Positions 1 to 13,447 are shown, numbered from the stretch's first letter. The stretch is DNA of 64,000 nucleotides from Blasia pusilla (GCA_050084515.1 CM114272.1:39184001-39248000), one strand, 5' to 3'. Notes: generated by a model not told the origin, from the letters alone. Program-made: numbers and translations.

Positions 1-22
1 TCTCTCTCTCTCTCTCTCTCTC
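1..22. repeat. (TC)n microsatellite
   Basis: Pure dinucleotide TC run at the window edge; it probably continues outside the window. Confidence 0.95.
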
Positions 23-2924
23 CACGGTAACCTATGATCAGAGGTCACCTCCTTGGCTCTTAACCTACTGAAGCGGTTCAAGTACCACTTCCCAAAGTGG
101 AAATGCAAAGATACAAAATGACAACTTACCAAAAATAGTAAGTTGCTCAATATGGCTCCAAATGAACCGAAACGAAGGGGAAACTTGCTCTCTTAGGTTA
201 CCCGTATCCTCAGCAAGTCATCCTCAACCTCATGAGGCTGTGCTCCAGTATTTACAAAGGCGATCTTCTAGGTCTCGTCAATCTATCCTAATAGACGTGA
301 CAACTTTGCCGCCGTTCAAAGCTTTCACACTTCAAAGCTCCGAAAAACTACTATATCTCATTCATCCAATTTTATACATTCCTCATTCTACTATGGGGTT
401 CCTCTACCATTCCTCTCCGAGCACTATTGAGTCAATGTTTAATTTTTTTTTTGACACATAACTCATTTTAACGCACCCTCTACTTAAGCATTTTGTTCCA
501 CGCTACACATTGGTTTGTCTTATTGTATTCTTTCTGAATTAAATATAATTTCACTTTCATAAAAATTTAACAATATCTCATTTAAAAAATAATTCTACTC
601 CTCAATCAAAAATAAAATCATACCCAACTCTCCTAAATAATTTCACCCATCCATAAAAGTTTAGATAATGCCTACGTTTTCCCTTCCACTATTCCTGCCA
701 AAATAATATCCACTAACTAAATCAGAAGTTGATTCTAATTAATGAATTAATTTCCATTCAAATTCATTTTTCCTTTCCCAAAATATCAATTTTAAATTAA
801 TAATATTATTTTAAAATTTAAGCGTATTTTTAATCACAAAAATTAAATATAAGTTATAATTTCTCAAATCTTAAAAGAATAACAACATTCCACTTTTTTA
901 AATAATTTCACTCCCAAGTTAAAATTCAAATAATATCCCACTCCCCTAAATAATTATATCCTTCCATAAATTTTAAACAATACTTACCTATTCCTCCATA
1001 TCTATTCCTTCCATCAAAACTAGTAACTTTATGCCCTTGGGATGCACTTAATCAGATTAATGGAAATGAAAATACTTTACAAATGGAGAATATTATGAAG
1101 CGTCACATTATACACATGTTAAAATTATAGAGTTGACAAGTAAAAAATAAAGTTATGCTTTAATATATGAACAATCATGAAATAATATTTTATTATTATT
1201 ATTATTTACAAATAAATAATCTATCATTATTTTCAACCCCCTATCTCTCAATTAATAAAAGAAAATCATTCATTTTGATAAAAAAATTTGTTTCAAAATA
1301 TTCTCTAGAAGTCTTTTACAATGAATTTTTGAAAAAAGAGGGAAAATTCTTTTCATCCTTTCAAATAAGAATAATACTTCACTATTCTTTTTTTTTTCAA
1401 AGTAAGATGTCATTTCCTTTCGCAAAATTTACTTGAAATTTTTTTAAATTTAAAAATAAAAAATTAGATGAAATAATATTTTATTCATGATATTTATTTT
1501 AAAAATTCATGTACTTATTAAAAAAGTAATATAATTGCTATTAACTTTTTTCTACTCAAGTTTTTCGCTTAAGAAAGGAAAAATCAAAATTATATTCTTA
1601 TTGGAGACAACCCCTCAACTGTGCAAACTCCTTTTCTCTTTACACTTGGCACTTTTACCCAATAAGATCGCTCGCCTTGTGAAGCAATAGAACTGTTCAT
1701 AGTTGATCTCAAATGACACTTGACAATTTGAGAGTTAAATTTCTTTTTGGAGGTAATTTAAGCTCTTTTGCATCACATGGGCCTACACTAGTAAGAATAA
1801 AAAAGTTGAAAGGCTTCACTCATGGCGTTTATCGAGAGCCTCTCAACAAGATCGGAATTCAAATTTGATGGAAGGGAAAATCAACGCTCTTAATAGTGAG
1901 ATTACACTCACTCATTAATAATAAATTCGATCTAATAATTTAATTTTTAAATTTTTATCCAAAAATATTAGAATATAAATGAATTAAATCATCAACTAAT
2001 ATCACTTAGTAAAATAATTTTCCTTTTCACCAAATGTGAATCCGGATCAAAATTTCACACATGTGAATATTTTGTCTTATCATATCATTATAAGTTATTT
2101 TTTTTGCATGCGATGCAAGGGATGAGATGATTGGGAATGAAAAGACTCACATATGCAGATGATAATGTGAAATCAATAGACACACGATGAATACAGTTTA
2201 ATCTTAAAATAGATGACCAAAAAAAAAGTTTTTTTCTAGAATACATCTAACTTGCCTCAAAACAAATTTTCATAGATTTTCCTTTATTAATTGTGGAAAA
2301 GATATTTTTTCCCTTTTTCAATCCCCATCTTTCAATGAATAAAAGAAAATCACTTATTTGATGATTTTATTTCCCAAAAGAGGGATTAATTTTTTCTCCC
2401 AACTAACCTGAAAATTAAAAATAATGTAGAAATAAAATTCTTCCATTATTTTGAAGAATAATTCTTGTCCCATTAGTGTCATGTTGTCCTTTTTATTTTT
2501 TCTCAAAAGGAAAATCAATTTTCCCTCAAAACTAAGCTTTAATTAAATTTTATCATAATTTCATTGGCATGAACCTTGAAAACATAATTTTAAATTTTCA
2601 AATGAGAAAAAATAATAGAAAGGAAAGATAAACTCTAGAAGATTTCATTGGGAAAATATTTGAATTTGAGTTAATTATTATAAAAAATAAGAAAAAACCT
2701 AATTATTAAAACCTTACCCATTGTAGTTTTTTCCTAGTATAGGGTACAATTAAAAGAAAAAATTTGATAGATTGGTTTCATGGACAAATACAGTAGGTGT
2801 CATGTGTTTTCATAGTGAGCTAACTCCTTAGACAATATGATTTTATTTTCTTATAAACATAAAATGAAATAAATAATTTAATCGTGAAAGATGTTTCGAA
2901 ATGTATTCTTGATTTGTAAATACC
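23..2924. other. AT-rich non-coding DNA without a recognisable gene
   Basis: I see no supported gene here. The sequence is very AT-rich. The stretch of about 560-1110 resembles the interior of the minus-strand Helitron at 3828-4830 (repeated phrases such as TTTCCCAAAATATCAA and long runs of TAATTTCA), so it is probably an older fragment of the same family. Short open frames around 162-461 and 1167-1436 have the low-complexity composition expected by chance. Confidence 0.6.
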
Positions 2925-3094
2925 TGCTTGTTTGAGGCCTTGCGCCTATTCATCCTCAGATTAGAGGCACCAGGGTTAGACGTGGGTTATGTTTGAAGAA
3001 GGGCTCGAGCAAAACAGGCCGCCCTTGAGAAGATTCGAACTTGGACCTCCACCTTCACAATGACCTCCACCATCCACTCCACTAGCATGATATT
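2925..3094 (-). mobile_element. tRNA-derived SINE-like sequence
   Basis: Read on the minus strand, TAGTGGAGTGG (3084-3074) fits the RNA polymerase III A box TRGYNNARNNG. GTTCGAATCT (3040-3031) fits the B box GWTCRANNC. The gap between them is about 33 nt, as in tRNA-derived SINE promoters. No full tRNA cloverleaf can be drawn. The 3' limit (about 2925) is a guess. Confidence 0.5.
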
Positions 3095-3247
3095 AATGAA
3101 ATACTTAATATGTTATCCAAAATAGAATTTGTGGCTTAAGGGATCTTGACCTCGGGTTAACTATCCCGAGGATGAGCAGCCGGGAGGGTTTGAAGTGACA
3201 CTTAGCAACAAGCAAATCATACTTTTAAGGACGTAAGCCATCGCTAG

Positions 3248-3402
3248 AGCTCCCAATGAAGGCCACATATGAAGCCTATATGCTCCCAACGAAGGCCATG
3301 TGTGAAGCCTTTCGGTTTTAAATTTTTTTTTCAATTTATGCCTATACTAAGCCATCACCCCAGACTCAAATGCTCCCCATGAAACCCATATATGAAACTT
3401 TT
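3248..3402. repeat. Degenerate short tandem repeat
   Basis: Three imperfect copies of a motif of the form GCTCCCAAYGAAGGCC followed by a TATGAAGCC-like tail start near 3248, 3283 and 3370. No coding function is visible. Confidence 0.5.
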
Positions 3403-3827
3403 CAATTTTTTGAATTTTCTTATACTACATCAAAACTTGAATGGAAAATATATTTTATTTTTTATTTAAATAAATTTAAATGGAAAATTTTTTCATGGAA
3501 ATATTGAGATGTTTTCAAGATCAATTTTTTATTTTTATATTTAGGAAAAAAACTAAAAAATTTAATTTCAAGTTAATTTTGGAAGAGAAATTACATATCA
3601 ATTTAGAAAAAAGAAGAAGATAATATTAGAATAGTGGAAAATTTATTATTCTTCAAAAATATGAAAATTAATTTAAGTTGTTTGTTTATTTTCAAGCTTT
3701 AATTGCAAGGGATTTCTAAAGATTATTTTGATGCGAACTTTAAATCAAAATGAGTGGTGTTTCTTTTTACTAATCAAGAGACGGGGGTTTGAAAAATAAA
3801 GATAAAGATAATTTCTTTCTAAACTAA

Positions 3828-4830
3828 CTAGTAAGGTGCCCGTGCGATGCACGGGAGAAAAAAAAGTGTTTGAAGAACTTTTGTTAGTGTATAGCATGTG
3901 GAGCAAAGGGATTAATGATGCTGCACACAAATTAAAACTTTTTTTCTTGTTGCACGTATAAGGAGAAAGATTTTCTTGCTGCCTAGTTGTCACGTGTCAT
4001 ATAGAGAGGTGTTTGCAAATCAAGAAGGCACTCTCCCATAATAAGATAGATGTTGCTTGTGCCATGCACGTCTAACACAGAAAAGAATAAGAAAATCACC
4101 TTGAGATAATATCCATCTCCACTAAATAATTATATTCCTCCCTAAAAGTTCTAACAATAATTATTCTCCCCCTTCCACTCTTCCCACCAAAATCACGTTC
4201 GCAAAAAAATTTCTTAATGAATTTTAAGTAGCGAAATAATTTTATTTTCCATTAAAATTTATTTTCATTTCCCAAAATATCAAATATGAATTAATACGAT
4301 TAATTTTAAAAATAATCACATCTTTCATTTCAAATTTTAATTATAATTCTTAGTTTTTAAAATCTTAAAAGAGTAATAACATTTCACTCTTCTACGCAAT
4401 TACACTTCTCCATTCAAATTTAAATGATATCCCAATCCCCAAAATAACCTTTCCATAAAATTTAATGTACCCCTTCTCCATTAAAATTTATTTCCCCTTT
4501 CCATCACAAGTGAAGTAAGACACAAATTCTAAAATTTTTGTACTTTATCAAAATTATTCCATTTTATTAATATTTATAATTACCCATTATAATATTAAAT
4601 AAATGGCCAATAACTAAATAAAATATTTTTCTATTCCACTCAAATCCTTGCGGGTTTTCTCTACCTGATCTATTTCTACCCATATGATGTGGTTCAAATA
4701 GTAAAATTCAAACATGTTACTTACTATTATTATTTGATTACTATTATTATTTGAATGCCCTCTCCCCTCCCCTACCCTTAAAACCCCGATACTTGAATGC
4801 CCCCTCCCCTAATATAGGTAGCAATAAAAT
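3828..4830 (-). mobile_element. Non-autonomous Helitron-like element (minus strand)
   Basis: The minus-strand 3' end has the two Helitron hallmarks. A short hairpin (CCCGTGC, loop ATC, GCACGGG) is followed after 7 nt by CTAG at 3831-3828 and then a host T. The interior is AT-rich and non-coding and matches, in inverse orientation, the element ending at 11560. No RepHel protein is present, so it would need an enzyme supplied in trans. The 5' end (expected to start TC) could not be placed; 4830 is where similarity to the right-hand copy fades. Confidence 0.6.
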
Positions 4831-6275
4831 ATTACTATTATCTATATAAAGTATCTTCTTATTTGTAAACACCTCTTGATTCCTTGATAATTAGATAACA
4901 AAAAATTATTTCAAATATTTTAGATTTTTTTTAAAAATTCATGTAAATATAATTACCACCCATTCACTGATATTTTCACCCACTTCACCGTCCATTCTTC
5001 AAATATTTTTTTATTTCTCGTGTATCCGACATACACCTTACTTCAAAACATTATTTTTGAATTAATTCATGCAGCGATGGAGACAAACACGCGGTGAATG
5101 GAATCGGGGAAAGTACTGGATGATGAAGCAGACACAATACAGGCGCCACTTGACACGTAGGAGTGAGTCTGACGTGGTTATGGACGGATGTCTTGGCAAC
5201 CTTAAGCCTGACACGGCATGGCCCCGCATGGCTCAAGGCATGGGCATCATGTCCGCCCCTGGCTTCCCCTAACTGATCTGTCGATGCGTCTGTCCGTCCT
5301 TCGTCCTAGATTCCGTCCATTAATTTCCTGCATCCGGTGCTGCATTCTCGCCAGCACATTTGGGGTCGGATGGGAATCATGGGATGCGTTTCGAGCAAGA
5401 CTTTGAGACTCATGTGGAGCCGCCCTTGCTTCGCACGGAGCCGTCGAAGGCTGGTTCCGTGCGAACTGGCCTTCGGAGTACAGTGTACACTGTGGGGAGG
5501 AAACGATTGTTGTCGTGAGGCCTAGGGTGGCTGATCAGCGTAGGCCAGTTGGGGGGTAGATTCGGTGAGCGGACGGGGCCTTTCTGGGGTTTGTTTCCGG
5601 TGCAGAAGATCGAGTACGGTTTGTACGCGACTCGCGAGGTGTTGTAGAGGGACGGAGAATGTTCGACGTGGAGACGTGTGTTAACTGATGGGGAGGAAAG
5701 GAACTGGGTTTCGAAGGGAGGTGGTGTTGGTTCTCGGTTCAGGGTGTTGAGGACGGGTGGGAACATCGAACTCGAAGGGAGGGCGCAATTCGGAGAGGGA
5801 GTAGTAGTGAACTGTGGAGACTGCAGGATTTCGCGCCAAGTGATTGACTGGGTCGCTTAGTGAAACGCTTGCGAGGAGTAAATACCTGGCGAGGTTCCTT
5901 GTAGGGAGAGACGTCTCCTATTCCGGTCGGACGCAATTTAGCTTCTGTTAATCCCGACAGGTAAGTGGATGATCGGGGTTTAAGACATGGAAGGACATAA
6001 TTTGTGATGCCGTACATTGGTGGGAGGCATGCGGTAGAGTGTATCGAAATTGCGATTTGGTTTAGGGTGCCGGTCAATTACAGCAAGAACAATCCGAAGA
6101 GACCCATCGCGAAAGAAAGAAAGAAAGAATGAAGTGATTTATTGTCCAACCGGGCCCTCGGATTTCAATTCGTTAAGTGTGCAACAATTTTAACAGAGGG
6201 TGTGAAAGAAGAGGATTGCTCAGAGTGGGAAGTGGGGTGTGATTGACGCAGAGACGAGGGGAACAAGAACGTGTC
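4831..6275. other. Upstream region of the nuclease gene
   Basis: GC content rises sharply after about 5050 and many short open frames occur on both strands, as expected by chance at high GC. I could not identify a protein in them. The region probably holds the promoter and 5' untranslated sequence of the nuclease gene starting at 6276. A short (GAAA)n tract lies at about 6113-6129. No convincing TATA box was found. Confidence 0.45.
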
Positions 6276-8269
6276 ATGGATGCCGCGCTTGTACCCCGTG
6301 TGATATTGTCGTCACGATGGGAAGCAAGTCTAGGACGGTCGTGGGTTGTGGGCAGACCTTCCACTCGAGTACCCATTCGTCAGCCAAAGCCTCGAACTGG
6401 AGGGGTTCGCTGCAGGAACGGGTCGGACGATACAGAATTTATTCAAGCCCATGTCGTTGAAGCTGGTGCGTTTACTCTTTCTGGACCCTCGGTAAATTCT
6501 TATGTCGGTTGACGTGAAAAAGAGGGCTTCAAAGGCTGATCGTGCTTCTCTTTGCAGTGAGCATGGTGCCATCACAGGGACAGTTATTCATGACCTTGTT
6601 TGATGGAAGAGAAGTGGAGGTGAATCACGTGAATCCTACCAAAGGCCAACTTCTCTACAAAGCTTGTACTCCGACGATTTTTCTGAAAATGTCTGACAAC
6701 TCCGATCTCATGCTTCCAATTGTTGTTGGTGAGTCTTTTAATCATCTGCTTGGAGTATTCTCAAATATAGAATTCCTCTGATTGAAGAACACATATGATT
6801 CTAGGAGTTGGGCCCCGACGAGTAATCGAATAGTGATATTGAATCCTGTGCAACTGCGTATCTTCACAAAGTTTTGCACATTAGGAGAGTTGTCTAAGTG
6901 CTCGATTCTGCAGCTTATCAGAGAAAAGAAGGTGGGTTTGTGGTGAGCAGGTGAAACAGCTGTTGCCATGCTGATGAAGGCCTTGCAGGATGGCGAGAAG
7001 CTAGTACGTGTTTCGCTTCTGCTTTCCCAGTCTTTCACCCGTTTCTTTATTTTCGAACATTGTCCCAAGGTTGTCCATGGGCTTGATTGCGAATAGAATG
7101 AAGAAAGAGCTGGGGTGGTCACATGGTCCTGATAAATTTTCTCGCGTGATTTCACAGGGAAGACCAAACCAGTACCAAATCTTGAAGGATATTGTGGGTG
7201 CCCTGGATTATGAGGTTTGTTGTGAAATGGGACCCTACTCCACATGTGTTCTTTTCACATTGATTTTGGATGCTTTGGTATCGAGCTCTATTACTTGGGT
7301 ATTTTTGAAAACAGTGTGGCTTGTCTGTACTCCCAGGCTCGGATGGTGAAGGTGACTGAACGAGTTGTAGATACTTATTATGCCCGCATCTACCTTGGCA
7401 AGGTCAGTGGAGTTATGGTCACTGGCGTCAGTAATTCTCATTGCCACCTTGCTATAACTAAGGGACAATTTTTCATCAATCTACTTGTGGTTTGCAGCCA
7501 GGAGATGAGGAGTTGTTGAGTGTGGATGCACGACCATCAGATGCGATCAATTTGGCCGTGAGGTGTAAGGTGGGTTTTTGCCCTTCTCAAAAATGGCAAT
7601 TGCCTGAAATTGTGTGTACTGGACATCATTAACTGGTGGTACTCACCTCTTGCAGATACCAATTTATGTGAATAAGTCAATTGTCACGGCTGATGCTGTC
7701 AAACCTGTTTATAATTCAGTATATCAGAAGAGAATCCCACAAAGCAGACGCTCAAAGCATGACTCTTTCTTGGATAGGTATGCAACTTTTCTGTAGTCGA
7801 AAGATATGCTTTGACTTTAAAGTCTTTCTTGGGTTGCCTTACTGGAAACTTCGCAATCGAATCACATAACTGCATGGTTTCTGTCTTGAAATGCTCAACC
7901 TGAACACTTCGTCGACATGACTTGGACTGAGTCGCAACAGAGAAAATTGATGCTGGTCTTCTTTGGAGAATTACAGTGCAGATGTTGAACCTGATATGAT
8001 GGCTGAAGAGATCACTCTCATGAGAAATATGCTGGTGGCTGTTGTGGAGGAGCGATATGCAGATGCAGGTTAGTGGTAGTTAAGCTGAAGTCTGCTGTTT
8101 GGATGGGTAACTTGAGGAGACAAACTTATTTGAATATTGTTATGAAGTGAAAAACTTAACTTTGAAAGATATGACCCTAAGCTTGACATATACTCTTGAT
8201 CAATTTGCAGCACTCTGGCGAGACGAGTTAACAAAACTTCGTGCCATGTCAGAATGGCAACTGCGGCAG
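6276..8269 (+). CDS. BBD: Plastid-type bifunctional nuclease (BBD family) with C-terminal UVR motif
   Basis: The spliced gene gives about 294 residues from exons 6276-6465, 6558-6728, 6951-7003, 7158-7214, 7337-7402, 7498-7569, 7656-7777, 7977-8068 and 8211-8269. All junctions are GT-AG and reading phase is kept. Residues 1-50 are Arg/Ser-rich with almost no acidic residues and end in GGVRCRN, typical of a chloroplast transit peptide. The middle matches the DNase/RNase (DUF151) domain, with LPIVVGETAVAMLM and the signature VDARPSDAINLAVRCKIPI. The C-terminus has a UVR-type helix, EERYADAALWRDELTKLR. Arabidopsis BBD1/BBD2 have this order and act as nucleases in basal defence; that role is carried over by homology. 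The stop codon lies in a tiny last exon: either 8627-8632 (V-stop) or 8804-8815 (QSQ-stop), both after good acceptors. The frame looks intact. Confidence 0.88.
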
Positions 8270-9884
8270 GTTAGTCAAGGCAGTACCATGTTTTGTCACT
8301 TATCACCTGATCTTATTTATATGTTGGAATAGTATAGTTTTTTGAGGTCAATACTCTTAGATAGTCTGTTATCCCGAAAATTGTAATGAGTACCTGTTAA
8401 GTCTAGTGGCTCTATGGCTTACTTCGTGGATGTACATCATGTGGCTCATGGAAATACCAATGCTGGGAAGAATGGCCAGTCCGGTTATGTGACTCAAACC
8501 CAATGTCATATCAAATAAAACTCCTTTTCTACCCTTCCTTTTCTGTAATGCCATGTTTTTTTCATCAGTAATTATGACTTTAGTTCTAGATTTACCTTCT
8601 TAGCCTAAACCTTCTCTGCCTTATAGGTCTGACGTGTATAGAATGTCTGGGACTCTAGCCTATTTTGGGGGTTCTAATATGGTGGTGAGGGATTGATGAA
8701 GTACATCTGGGAACATGCAAAGAATTTTGTCTCTTCTGAGGTATGGTAAAGTTCAATAAACAGATGTCCCAATTTAATATGTTTCCTTATATGGATTTAA
8801 CAGCAGTCCCAGTGAGACTCATCTACTTGTGACAAACAGAAAGGATGGCGTATCAGAGCAGATTCGTCATTTCTTGGATGTGTATGAAGTGAAGGAAACT
8901 AATTCTGGATTCATGTGCTGTGCAGATCTAGAGACCAAGTAAAATCTTGCATAGATCTCAGCCATACAGTTGGAGGGTTTCAGTTCTCATGCATGAGTTT
9001 TGTACAGGCATGTTCGTTGTCACATTGCATCTAAGATGTGGAAGGTCAGAGAGTGATGCAATTTAGATTTTCTTGGTTTTGTATATAACCTAGTAAAAAT
9101 CCTACAAGCTAGATAATTTCTTCCCAAGAAACTGGCAGGCATGATGTTATAGGTTGTACTATCAATTAGTACATATGCACACAAGTCTGTGGAGCAGTGT
9201 GGATGTTGTTAGTTTTGTATATACCTTTCAAAACATCCTGCAAGCCAGATAGTTTCTTCCAAAGAAACTGGCAAGGGTGATGTTACAGGCTGTCTTGTCA
9301 AGTAGTACATATGCAATCAGAGTCTCATTAAGGGGCTGGAAGTGTGACATCTGGTTGTGTATTGTGTAAATATGGCTTCGAGGAGATTAGGGCAACACCT
9401 TTTGTAGTTGGGACTGTAATCTTAAATTGTGGTCTATACCCGTGAGGGTGAGTCTTGGAGGAGAATTACTTGTGGAGACACCCACTGCGAAACACCAATA
9501 GTTTTGGAAGCCCACAATTTTTCCTTGTGGAATTGGGATATTATCCTCAGGAAGTTCACAAATGAGTTTTGTGTTTTTGAATTATTATTATGTTGAAGAT
9601 CATAAATTTCCTTGAAACTCAGGCCTAAGACTAATGGATCCCACCTTGTTCTCCTGAAGTACATCTCGTTTATTGGAGAACATAGTTTTTGAGGGTGTTA
9701 CCAACATTGTGTGCAGAAGTTATCTTGGATACAACAATTAGGATGTCTTAATCCTAATGAGATGGGATGAAAGCTCAAAATTTTTATTCATAGATCTATG
9801 TTCCCATGTTGACTTGATGGTCTTTGGCGATGATAGTGTCTTGTAAGAAATGTGATAATTGTATATATGCAACTATATTATTAA
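8270..9884. other. 3' end of the nuclease gene and downstream spacer
   Basis: Holds the last short exon (8627-8632 or 8804-8815) and presumably the 3' untranslated region. No other gene is visible. It includes a diverged direct duplication described separately (9075-9316). Confidence 0.5.
9075..9316. repeat. Diverged direct duplication of about 105 bp
   Basis: The segment starting GTTTTGTATATA at about 9075 and ending TAGTACATATGCA at about 9178 recurs at about 9212-9314 with roughly 80-85% identity by eye. Both copies contain AAGAAACTGGCA. Confidence 0.7.
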
Positions 9885-11560
9885 AGGACAACGGGCTTGA
9901 GAACCCCGTCTCAGGTGTTTTAAAGCTCCCCTTGGGACACAAGGGATTTTTGAAGAAATTTCACGGGAGGGTGTATGGGGGTGGATAAGGGGAGGGGTAT
10001 TCAAGTAACCAGGCTTTAGGGTATGGGAAGGGCATTCAAATAATGATAATCAATGAATTTTATTATTTGAACCGCATCGGATTAGAAATAGTCCGAGTAG
10101 AAAAACCCCATAATTTGAATGAAATAGGAAAATATTTTATGAAGTGATTAATATTTTGTTTAATATTACAATAAGTGATGATAAATTTAAATGAAATGGA
10201 ATAATTTCGAGTAAAAAATTTAGAATGTGTCTTAATCCACATGTGATGAAAAGGGAAAATAAAAACGGATTATGGAAGGTGGAAGTTATTTAGAAGATTG
10301 GGATGTGGGTTAAATTTGACTGGAATATTGTAATTACTTGAAAGTGTGAAATGTTATATTATTAGAAAAGGATGGGGTGTGAGAATCGTTATATTATTAG
10401 AAAAGGATGGGGTGTGAGAATCATGTGCTCCGGAAAGGCATTTTGAAGCCTTCCCTTCTAAGGAAATTTTCAAGAAATTTCATGGGTGGGTGTATGAGGA
10501 CGAGGCTTTAGGGGTATGGAGGGGCATTCAAATAATTCAAATAATAATAATTAACATATTTGAATTTTATTATATGAACCACATTAGATGAATAGAAATA
10601 GTTCAAATAGAAAAAACCCATAAGGATTTGAATTAAATAGAAAAATATTTTACAAAGTAATTAATAATAATTTAATATTATAATGGATGATTATAAATAC
10701 TAATAAAATAGAATAATTCTAATAAATTTTTTCAGGATTTGTGTCTTAATTCTCATGTGATGGAAAAGTAAAATAAATTTTAATGGAGAAGGTAGATCAA
10801 ATTTTATGGAAGGTTAAAATTACTTAGGGGATTGGGATATCATTTAATTTTGAATGGATGAACTACGCAATTGTTTAAAAGAGTAAAATTTTATTACTCT
10901 TCTAAGATTTTATAAAATAAGAATTATATTTAAAATTTGAAATATATGATGTGATTATTTTTAAAATTAATCATATTAATTCACATGTGATATTTTGGAA
11001 AAGGAAAATAAATTTGAATGGAAAAGGAAGGTGATTTCATTAATTAAATTTAATTAAAAAAGTTTTTAGTGAATATGATTTTGGTGGGAAGGGTGGAAGG
11101 GGAACAATAATTTTTGTTGGAATTTTTAGGGAGAAATATAATTATTTAGGGAAGATGGATATTATCTAAAGGTGATTTTCTAACTCTTTTGAGATTTATA
11201 AGAGTGGAAATTATACCTAAAATTTGAAATTAAATATATTTTAAACTTTTAAGTATAATTTTAAAAAAATATCATCTACATCTATTTTTTAGCCATTCTA
11301 TTGAGGAAACTGTGTTAGGAATGCATGGCACACGCAACATCTATATTATTATGGGAGAGTGCCTTCTTGATTTGTAAACACCTCTTTGTTTGACACGTGG
11401 CAACTAGGCAACAAGAAAATGTTTCTCCTCATGCAAGCAACAAGAAAAAAATTTTGAATTTGTATGTTGCATCATTAATCCCTTCCCTTCACAAGTTATA
11501 TACTAACAAAAGTTCTTCAAACACTTTTTATTCCCGTGCATCGCACATGCACCTTACTAG
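9885..11560 (+). mobile_element. Non-autonomous Helitron-like element (plus strand)
   Basis: Ends in CTAG (11557-11560) followed by host T. Just upstream is a decayed hairpin (CCCGTGC, ATC, GCACATG) that matches the intact one at the end of the 3828 element. The 5' part starting CTATATTATTAAAGGACAA near 9885 recurs in diverged form from about 10395, so the element contains an internal partial duplication. The 28-nt phrase beginning at 10384 is also directly repeated. Non-coding; no RepHel. Confidence 0.6.
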
Positions 11561-12849
11561 TATATACATTAGCACATTATGCTAGACATCTTCGATAAGT
11601 CCACACAAAGGATCCTTGACTTGTTTCCTATCAAGAAAAGGCTTCTCAATACTTTATGACTTTCACCTTACCTTAAGAAGCACGATATCTAGGCTATATT
11701 ACGGAGAGAACTTTTACCATGTAATTAACTCAAGAAAGAGTTCTACAACTATATTACAATCAATATTTATTCTATGCTTGCATCGACGAACTTTATTCTT
11801 TCCTACTTTGATCATGTGTTGTGCACATCATTGTACGCACTCGAGCATCTTTAACATAGTACATCATCATACGAAGAGTTTATATTCTTGCTCACAAATT
11901 GGGAATCTTTCCGAGCACATGGAGTGAGCCAAATGTATCGTATGTGGGGGAATCCATGTCCTATCTATGCCGATTGTATTTATTGCTCTCAAAGTCAAAT
12001 GGGAAGGTTTCCAACTACGTTAAATGAGTCAAATATATCCTCTATTTGAGAGTATCCATGTCGTACGCTCCTTGTTGAAGGACAGTATTCCAACCTTATT
12101 TTGGGGCATATTTTCAAGTCCTCTAGATCTCTATGTAGATCATATGGATTTGTATATTATTTTTCCACACATAGAAAACTCCTAAGGTTTTAGAACAATC
12201 TTAAAAGTACAAGGAAGGCCAATGATCTTTTATCACATATCTATCTACATGATTTCACTTATGAGGGATATTATTTACTCACGCCCCACTATAACATATA
12301 TTACCTCATGTAATATGTATACCATTGTCCCCCTAGTTGATCGTTGGGACATTCCAACCCTAGACAATTGTTGTGATAAGAGTAACATGCATATTTTTGG
12401 CGCTAAAATCAAATTATTGTGTGCTTGCTCCCGGCAATGTTAGTCGGTCATACATAATCCATGTTACTCTCAATCAACATTGACCATCAAGAACACATAA
12501 TGTACATTTGGGCCTTAACCATTATCTGTGAGGAATCACATCCAAAGGATAATATCAGTCATGCCATATGCCTCCCTCGACAACAACTATCATATACTAA
12601 CATCGTCGCCATACCTTATGGCAACCCATGCAACATGCACCTCAAGCCAGTTGGAACCACTACCAAGCTTGTGTCCATTGTACCATCCACATTCAAAATG
12701 TAATATGACATACATAGTCCTTCTACACAATACCATCATCTCCCTTCAATACAAGGACCCTTAAGGGTAATTTCTTTGAGGCTTTTAATATAGTAGGCCA
12801 TGAAGTCACATCCAAAGTTTCCAATATTATTTATGGCAAGTAAAGATAA
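11561..12849. other. Unassigned sequence
   Basis: No supported gene on either strand. It may be the decayed downstream part of the minus-strand gypsy element that follows, because that element should have its 3' portion here, but I found no reverse transcriptase, integrase or LTR in it. Confidence 0.4.
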
Positions 12850-13128
12850 TCACCATGATAAAATCTTTGTGCATAGACCCCACAACTTCCCCCCTAGCTG
12901 GAAATTGGGTCCCCCTAATTCTAGATAGCACACACATATGTACCCGACATGATCTACTATCCTATACACATCTAGCACCATCGGTGCCGTCGTCCCCGCA
13001 ATATTGCAAATACCTACCGTGTTGATCCCTCCGAAGAGATCTAACACTCTCGTATCCTGCTCCAAACGCTGCCACACAACACGTGTGGTACCCAAAGATA
13101 TGAAGTCTCCACCCCAAGAGCAAGACAA
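12850..13128 (-). pseudogene. Fragment resembling motif I of a C5 cytosine methyltransferase
   Basis: A 92-residue minus-strand frame contains VLDLFGGINT (about 13047-13018) and, 12 residues on, MVLDVYRIVDHVGYICV. C5 methyltransferases start with a similar SAM-binding loop (LDLFxGIxTG) followed by a VLxAGxxVxxYxxV strand. The residues between are an apparent insertion and the Pro-Cys catalytic motif IV is not found. It lies just downstream of a retropepsin-like sequence in the same orientation, where a gypsy element would normally have reverse transcriptase. The resemblance could be chance. Confidence 0.3.
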
Positions 13129-13447
13129 TCATCTGACTTTGTCTGCTCCAAGACACAAGCACGGCTCCATGCATGCCTCATAAGCTCGTCTGCACTCCAC
13201 GCAACTCAACGCTCATCCCCAAAAACGATAAAGAAGCTTCAAACCATGGGAAGAGACACCCACCCTGGGATGTCTCTCCGTGAGACTATCCACTAAGGGA
13301 ATGTCCTCCGCATGTGTGCTCCTCTCTCCCAAACTCTCCTGATCAGCTAACACCACCTGTGATGCTGCCAACGTGGTCACCGTATCCTCACATGGTCAAC
13401 CACCACTATCCCTTACAAACAACACGAGTAGATGGCTCACCCGTCAA

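Noticed and set aside
3031-3084. A tRNA gene
   Set aside because: A and B boxes are present but no acceptor, D, anticodon and T stems can be formed.
5051-6077. Several overlapping frames of 60-118 codons upstream of the nuclease gene
   Set aside because: High GC makes stop codons rare on both strands; none shows a domain or splice continuity with the nuclease.
6239-6460. Alternative frame and upstream GTG/TTG starts for the nuclease exon 1
   Set aside because: Plant translation starts at ATG; the ATG at 6276 gives a transit-peptide-like N-terminus and correct phase into exon 2.
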